Below are positions 59,288 to 64,000 of a stretch of DNA of 64,000 bases, one piece after another. Below the pieces are notes generated by a model. That model was given only the letters and a program-made list of their open reading frames with translations, did not search any database and was not told the origin of the DNA. How positions within the stretch are numbered: the stretch's first letter is position 1; the number at the start of each line of letters is the position of its first letter. The DNA is from Fibrella aestuarina BUZ 2 (GTDB lineage Bacteria > Bacteroidota > Bacteroidia > Cytophagales > Spirosomataceae): positions 4,677,838-4,741,837 of the forward strand of contig NC_020054.1 in assembly GCF_000331105.1 (NCBI RefSeq), read 5' to 3'. A program made the position numbers and the translations under genes.

Positions 59288-60451
59288 TCACTTCAGCCGG
59301 TCCACTTCGAACCGTAGTTCGTCGGCGAGCTGGCGGATGCGGTCGTAGCTGGGAGCTGGCGGCGGTAGCTGCTGACTGACGAAGGCCCGCACGGCCCACA
59401 CTTCGAGCACGTCTTTGAGGGCGACTTCGCGGTTGGGTACGTTGGGTTTATCGGCCGTGAGCAGCAGTGTACCTTTGTGGCTCACCTGGTTGACCACCCG
59501 CCGCGCCAGAATACCCTGATGCTGCACCAAGAGCACGTAAAACTGCCCGTCGGCAATGTCGAACCAGTTGCGCACGAACTGCCCGATCAGCCACGCGCCG
59601 GGGAACGTAAAGTCGCCATCGGCCTCGAACGCCCGGTATTGCCCCGTTGCCAGCATGGGCAGGCGCATGGTGGGGAGGCGGCTCAGGTAATCGAGTTGCT
59701 GGAACCGCTGCTGATACTCACCAAACTGGCCCAACCCAACGTAATGGATCGCCTGCGCCGAATTGTCGGCACTGACTGGCGCCGACTGAGCCGCCACGGG
59801 TACGTTCGGAGCCTTTTCAAAATGGTTATTGAAGGTAGGCAGTGGTTCACTGGACGCCGCAAAGTCATCCTGCCCCCGGCTCACTGTAAACGCCGGTGCC
59901 GAACCGGGCGCATGACCGGCCCGGGCCCGTACTTCCTCATACAGCACGCCAACCGGAGCCGGCTGTGGGGCAGCGCGGTCGGGCTGGGTACGTTCGGCGG
60001 GGTTGGCTTGGCGCTCGGCCCGCTCCGTGGGTGGTTTATAGTATTTTTCCAGCACGTTGACCAGCGGCTGCGGCTGCAACGACGACTCGGCCGACGTGTG
60101 GGGCAGCACCGGGTCGCTGATTTGCGGGGGCGATGAAATGAAATCATCGTCGGCGTCGTCGCCCTCAAAAATGGGAGGCGTCGATGGGCGCGTCGGGGTG
60201 GCGTTGCGGCCGATGGGCAGGCTCAGGTCGGGCGTTTCACGAATCTTCCGCAGGTCCTGCTTCAACAACTGATCGACCGAGGTATTGAAGAGTTTAGCAA
60301 TAGTGATGAGTGTATTCCAGTTTGGGTTGGCGCGGGCTTCCTCGTAGGCACCCAACAGCGAGCGTTTGATGCCGATACGTTGCGAAAACTGCTCCTGCGT
60401 TAACCCATTCAATTTGCGGAGATACTTGATGTTGTTGCTGACGAGCGACAT
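59288..60451 (-). CDS. HTH (XRE) regulator with degenerate S24/LexA-like domain
   Basis: 387 residues. An XRE helix-turn-helix forms residues 5-65 (NNIKYLRKLNGLTQEQFSQRIGI; LLGAYEEARANPNWNTLI). A 190-residue Pro/Ser/Gln-rich disordered linker follows. The C-terminal 130 residues align in pattern with S24 peptidases of LexA/CI repressors (YRAFEADGDF, GQFYVLLVQ, LARRVVN, LTADKPNVPN), but the catalytic Ser of GDSM is Phe and the Lys is Arg, so self-cleavage is not expected; the domain may serve for dimerisation. It is divergent from the aldehyde dehydrogenase gene. Target genes unknown. Confidence 0.83.
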   Translation of the reverse strand: MSLVSNNIKYLRKLNGLTQEQFSQRIGIKRSLLGAYEEARANPNWNTLITIAKLFNTSVDQLLKQDLRKIRETPDLSLPIGRNATPTRPSTPPIFEGDDADDDFISSPPQISDPVLPHTSAESSLQPQPLVNVLEKYYKPPTERAERQANPAERTQPDRAAPQPAPVGVLYEEVRARAGHAPGSAPAFTVSRGQDDFAASSEPLPTFNNHFEKAPNVPVAAQSAPVSADNSAQAIHYVGLGQFGEYQQRFQQLDYLSRLPTMRLPMLATGQYRAFEADGDFTFPGAWLIGQFVRNWFDIADGQFYVLLVQHQGILARRVVNQVSHKGTLLLTADKPNVPNREVALKDVLEVWAVRAFVSQQLPPPAPSYDRIRQLADELRFEVDRLK

Positions 60452-60527
60452 GACCGGTATCGGGTTTGACAAAATTTTTAGTAAAACAACCCTTTTTTTC
60501 GACACAAGCAAACCGGCAGCGGGCGCT

Positions 60528-60590
60528 GGGCATGGGGCATGGGGTGAGCGTTGCCGGTTTATCCCACGCCCCCCCCCTTGCCCCATGCCC
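60528..60590. repeat. 17-bp inverted repeat of GGGCAT words between divergent genes
   Basis: Arms 60528-60544 and 60574-60590 match at 16 of 17, with T6 after the right arm. The left arm is a tandem GGGCATGGGGCATGGGG. It lies 38 bases before the aldehyde dehydrogenase ATG; rightward termination here would affect only its leader. Confidence 0.6.
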
Positions 60591-60627
60591 TTTTTTCGTA
60601 ACTTCATCCTTACTTAATCCTATCCTT

Positions 60628-62058
60628 ATGATCGCGCAAGAGCCTCTCACCGACCTATCGGCTACCCTGCAAACGGCCTTCGACCGCCTGCGGCAACACG
60701 CCCCCACGATGGCGCAAACCACCGCCCGCGAACGCATCGACCGGCTCAAGCGCCTGATGCACTGGATAGACACCAACAAACCGGCCATTTACGAGGCGAT
60801 GTATGCCGATTACCGCAAGCCAACCGCCGAGGTCGATCTGGGCGAACTGGCTGCGCTGATGGGCGAACTGCGGTACACGATCAAGCACCTGAAGCAATGG
60901 ATGAAGCCGCAACGGGTACCTACGCCCCTATCGATGGTCGGCACGAGCGGGTATCTGAAGTACGAACCCAAAGGCGTGGTGCTGGTGATGGCCCCGTGGA
61001 ACTACCCCTTCAATCTGTTGGTGGGGCCGCTGGCCACAGCCCTGTCGGCGGGCAATGTGTGTATGCTGAAACCGTCGGAGCTGACGCCCCATACGGCTGC
61101 CCTCATGAACCGCATGATCGCCGACCTGTTTTCGCCTGATGAGGTGGTGCTGGTTGAAGGTGGGCCCGACGTGGCGCAGGCTATGCTCGCCCTGCCGTTC
61201 AACCACATTTTCTTCACGGGTAGCCCTGCATTGGGCAAAGTGGTGATGGCTGCCGCCGCCAAACACCTGGCCTCGGTCACGCTTGAACTAGGCGGTAAAT
61301 CGCCGTTTCTGGTTGACGAAACGGCAGATCTGTCCAAAACGGCCGAGATTCTGGCCTGGTCGAAGTATTTTAACAACGGCCAAACCTGCATCGCGCCCGA
61401 TTACGTGCTGGTGCAGGAGTCGGTGAAAACGCCGCTCATCAATGCCGTGCAGAAGGCCGTCGAGCGCATGTATGGGACCGACGCTAACGCCCGCGCCACC
61501 TCCGACAGCTACGCCCGGATCGTGAACAACCGCCATTTTGAGCGCGTGAAGAGCCTGATCGACGATGCCGTGCAGAAAGGCGCGACCATCCGCCTCGGTG
61601 GCCGTACCAACGCCGCCGACAACTACGTGGAGCCCACGCTCATCGACGGGGTTACCGACGACATGCGGATCATGCAGGAAGAGATTTTCGGGCCCGTGCT
61701 GCCCATCGTGGGCGTTCGGAATCTGGACGAGGCCCTGGCGCAGATCAACAGCCGCGACAAACCGCTGGCGCTTTACATTCACAGCCGCAATCAGCAAACG
61801 ATCAACCAGGTGCTGAACCAGACATCGGCGGGCGACACGGTGATCAACGATGCTTTGCTGCATTTCTCGAACCCCGAATTACCGTTTGGCGGGGTCAACA
61901 ACAGCGGCATTGGCAGCTACCACGGTTACTTTGGTTTTCAGGAATTGTCGCACCGCCGGGGGGTACTTCGCCGCGACTTCGGCACCATGAAATTCCTCTT
62001 CCCGCCCTACACCGACCGCGTCAAAAAACTCATTGGCTGGGCCGTGAAGTACTTTTAG
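60628..62058 (+). CDS. Aldehyde dehydrogenase (ALDH3-like)
   Basis: 476 residues. It oxidises aldehydes to acids with NAD(P). Catalytic residues are E220 in TLELGGKSP and C254 in NNGQTCIAPDY; the cofactor region is APWNYPFNLLVGPLATALSAGN split as APWNYPFNLLVGP and the FFTGSPALGK motif follows. EEIFGPVLPIV and the C-terminal SGIGSYHGYFGFQELSHRR with membrane-prone end are of the ALDH3/fatty-aldehyde type. The ATG at 60628 starts at the homologous region; an upstream ATG lies before the repeat. Substrate unknown. Confidence 0.93.
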   Translation: MIAQEPLTDLSATLQTAFDRLRQHAPTMAQTTARERIDRLKRLMHWIDTNKPAIYEAMYADYRKPTAEVDLGELAALMGELRYTIKHLKQWMKPQRVPTPLSMVGTSGYLKYEPKGVVLVMAPWNYPFNLLVGPLATALSAGNVCMLKPSELTPHTAALMNRMIADLFSPDEVVLVEGGPDVAQAMLALPFNHIFFTGSPALGKVVMAAAAKHLASVTLELGGKSPFLVDETADLSKTAEILAWSKYFNNGQTCIAPDYVLVQESVKTPLINAVQKAVERMYGTDANARATSDSYARIVNNRHFERVKSLIDDAVQKGATIRLGGRTNAADNYVEPTLIDGVTDDMRIMQEEIFGPVLPIVGVRNLDEALAQINSRDKPLALYIHSRNQQTINQVLNQTSAGDTVINDALLHFSNPELPFGGVNNSGIGSYHGYFGFQELSHRRGVLRRDFGTMKFLFPPYTDRVKKLIGWAVKYF

Positions 62059-62095
62059 CGAAGAAGGCCAGCTACGTATCTGCACAGCTGAACAC

Positions 62096-62740
62096 TCAAG
62101 CCCCCCAGAGCTCAATGGAGCCAACTAGCTGCCAGCGACCTGCTTTCTTTTCAAAAAAGACAAGCGATCCGCTGCCCGCCAGACCATCGCTCGCCCTCGA
62201 GTAGTAGCATATCGCTTTCTTTCCGTCAGGCGAGTAAGCTACCTTTGAGAAAGAAACGATACCTGCGTAGCCCTTGTAGTCTTCTGTAAGTCCGTAGTGC
62301 CCTCTCTTGGCACTAGCGGGCGAAAAATAGCGATCGCTTAGTGTTTGTGTCCAGCGTATCGCCTTGCAGCCAGCCACCTTGGGTAATTGATTCATTTTAA
62401 GTCGGGTAAACTGGCTGGTATCAATCGACGCAAAGAAAGCAACCCATTCAGGATCAACGAGTAGGCTATCTAACCGTGGATGAGTCAGCCACGTTCCCGG
62501 CTTCAATTCGTTGAAATTAACCCGAAAGCCATACCGCGTTTGTACTTCTGTGTGCTCCTTAAGCAATACCACTGGCTCGGTTGAAGATCCCATGCGGGTC
62601 CGATAGTCAGCAACGAAACCATTGAGTACGGTGGCGTACACGTCGTAATCTGCTACTGGTACAACCGCTGGCGCTGGTTGGCCCAACAACGTCTGAACAA
62701 TGCCCAGCATCAGACTGAGAACGGTAACCCATTTCGGCAT
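62096..62740 (-). CDS. Hypothetical exported protein
   Basis: 214 residues that I do not recognise as a whole. A signal peptide (VLSLMLGIVQTLLGQ) is followed by a domain with VLLKEHTEVQTRYG and LDSLLVDPEWVAFFASID, and a C-terminal region (KAICYYSRASDGLAGSGSLV, FFEKKAGRWQLVGSIELW) that resembles a small beta domain often seen at the end of Bacteroidota exported proteins (G-G-x-V-x-L-E-K-K-G-W-W pattern). GC content is lower than that of its neighbours, which may mean recent acquisition. Location and function are open. Confidence 0.6.
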   Translation of the reverse strand: MPKWVTVLSLMLGIVQTLLGQPAPAVVPVADYDVYATVLNGFVADYRTRMGSSTEPVVLLKEHTEVQTRYGFRVNFNELKPGTWLTHPRLDSLLVDPEWVAFFASIDTSQFTRLKMNQLPKVAGCKAIRWTQTLSDRYFSPASAKRGHYGLTEDYKGYAGIVSFSKVAYSPDGKKAICYYSRASDGLAGSGSLVFFEKKAGRWQLVGSIELWGA

Positions 62741-62884
62741 ACCCATTCCTTCCCAACGGCCTTCACCTGAGTATCGCCCGTCATTCGATGAAAAACCGTA
62801 CTTTTGACAATCAGTAATCATTGCGCTTCGTCAAAACTTTCTTAAATAAAAGTTTTTCCAGGCATAATTAAACAATCCTCTTCC

Positions 62885-63964
62885 ATGAGTGAAGTAGCCA
62901 CCCGTTTTGCGCCCGGCGTTGTCACGGGCGATCAAGTCTCTGAGATCTTTCGCCACGCGAACGAAAACGATTACGCCCTTCCGGCAGTCAACGTAGTAGG
63001 CACCAGCTCGGTCAACGCCGTATTGGAAACCGCGAAGGCCGTAAACTCGCCGGTGATCATCCAGTTCTCAAACGGGGGTGGCATCTTTTACGCGGGCAAA
63101 GCCCTGTCGAACGAAGGCCAGAAAGCGGCTATTGCCGGGTCGATCTCGGGTGCCCTGCACGTGCATCAGATGGCCGCTCTGTACGGCGTGCCCGTGATCC
63201 TGCATACCGACCACTGCGCCAAGAAACTCCTGCCCTGGATCGACGGCCTGCTCGACGCCTCAGAAAAGCACTTCGACCAGACGGGCAAGCCCCTGTACTC
63301 GTCGCACATGCTCGACCTGTCGGAAGAGCCGATCGAAGAAAACATCGAAATCTCATGCAAATACTTCGAGCGGATGGCCAAAATGGGCATGACGCTTGAG
63401 ATTGAGCTGGGCGTAACCGGCGGCGAAGAAGACGGCGTTGACAACTCAGACGTTGACGACTCAAAACTCTACACGCAGCCCTCGGAAGTAGCCTACGCCT
63501 ACGAGCACCTGAGCAAGATTTCGCCCAACTTCACCATTGCGGCGGCTTTCGGTAACGTGCACGGCGTTTACAAGCCGGGCAACGTAAAACTGTCGCCTAT
63601 CATCCTGAAAAATTCGCAGGACTACATTCAGCAGAACTTCGGAACGGGCCCGCTGCCGGTGAACTTCGTATTCCACGGTGGGTCAGGCTCAAGCCGCGAG
63701 GAAATCCGCGAGGCCATCCAGTACGGTGCCATCAAGATGAACATCGATACCGACATGCAGTGGTCGACCTGGGAGGGTGTGCTGAACTACTACAAGGCGA
63801 AAGAAGGCTACCTGCAAAGCCAGCTCGGCAACCCTGAAGGAGCCGACTCGCCCAACAAAAAATACTACGACCCCCGCGTATGGCTGCGCAAAGGCGAAGA
63901 GAGCATGGTTGCCCGCCTGAAAACAGCCTTCGAAGACCTCAACTGCATCAACCGGCTGGGGTAA
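62885..63964 (+). CDS. fbaA: Class II fructose-bisphosphate aldolase
   Basis: 359 residues, the length of class IIA enzymes. It splits fructose 1,6-bisphosphate to two triose phosphates in glycolysis and reverses it in gluconeogenesis. Zinc ligands: His of HTDHCAKK, His of FGNVHGVYKPG and His of FHGGSGSS; the catalytic Asp is in LHTDHC. QFSNGGGIFYAGK and EIELGVTGGEEDGVDN are further class IIA signatures. ATG at 62885. Confidence 0.96.
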   Translation: MSEVATRFAPGVVTGDQVSEIFRHANENDYALPAVNVVGTSSVNAVLETAKAVNSPVIIQFSNGGGIFYAGKALSNEGQKAAIAGSISGALHVHQMAALYGVPVILHTDHCAKKLLPWIDGLLDASEKHFDQTGKPLYSSHMLDLSEEPIEENIEISCKYFERMAKMGMTLEIELGVTGGEEDGVDNSDVDDSKLYTQPSEVAYAYEHLSKISPNFTIAAAFGNVHGVYKPGNVKLSPIILKNSQDYIQQNFGTGPLPVNFVFHGGSGSSREEIREAIQYGAIKMNIDTDMQWSTWEGVLNYYKAKEGYLQSQLGNPEGADSPNKKYYDPRVWLRKGEESMVARLKTAFEDLNCINRLG

Positions 63965-64000
63965 GCAAAGCGATGTCATTCATAAAAAACCCTGACCGTC

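Overview
The window looks like chromosomal DNA of a Gram-negative bacterium of the Bacteroidota, most likely a cytophagal relative of Spirosoma or Fibrella. Pointers are several promoters of the Bacteroidota type (-7 TAnnTTTG), TonB-dependent receptors, a type IX secretion (T9SS) sorting tail, GIN-domain and DUF4494/DUF4403 proteins, a 7TM-DISM sensor kinase and a topoisomerase IV A subunit without a GyrA box. The species is inference. I saw no rRNA, tRNA, CRISPR array, insertion sequence or prophage.

Layout: 1-8540 holds a truncated M16 peptidase, a GntP permease, a serine hydrolase, a PAS sensor kinase, an MBL hydrolase and threonine aldolase. 8624-12034 has a second sensor kinase and pheS. 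12183-14679 is an arsenosugar-type set (AhpD-like protein, ArsS, ArsM). 14764-18529 has xseA, a DinB-like protein, xseB and a DUF937-OmpA protein. 18656-21814 is a three-gene oxidised-sugar operon. 21960-28913 has a TrpF-like protein, cysteine desulfurase, a DUF2461 protein, a large PIG-L deacetylase and a secreted amidase. 29084-31786 encodes a membrane pyrophosphatase fused to an OmpA domain. 31914-42333 is mixed: Spx/ArsC-like protein, PadR with a PspC/GIN protein, DUF4494, universal stress protein, GT-C/TPR protein, DUF4403 lipoprotein, Smr protein. 42484-50745 has a TonB receptor, a spore-photoproduct-lyase homologue, an ABC exporter and parC. 52413-55831 is a probable metal-uptake locus (HMA-AraC regulator, TonB receptor, HYC_CC_PP-like protein). 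55928-63964 has an outer-membrane barrel, an 11-residue-repeat protein, guanine deaminase, SlyD, thiamine pyrophosphokinase, an HTH/S24-like regulator, an aldehyde dehydrogenase and class II aldolase.

Three structural signals cut across the genes. First, many intergenic gaps carry long inverted repeats with arms of 15-40 bp, each with a different sequence, some perfect; several have arms built from short tandem words. Most lie at gene ends and often separate convergent genes, so they probably terminate transcription in both directions, but a few lie between divergent genes. Second, the heptamer GGTACGT/ACGTACC and its palindromic form GGTACGTACC recur far more often than chance. Third, two inner-membrane proteins carry C-terminal OmpA domains, one of them an ion-pumping pyrophosphatase. 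These are the main candidates for undescribed biology.
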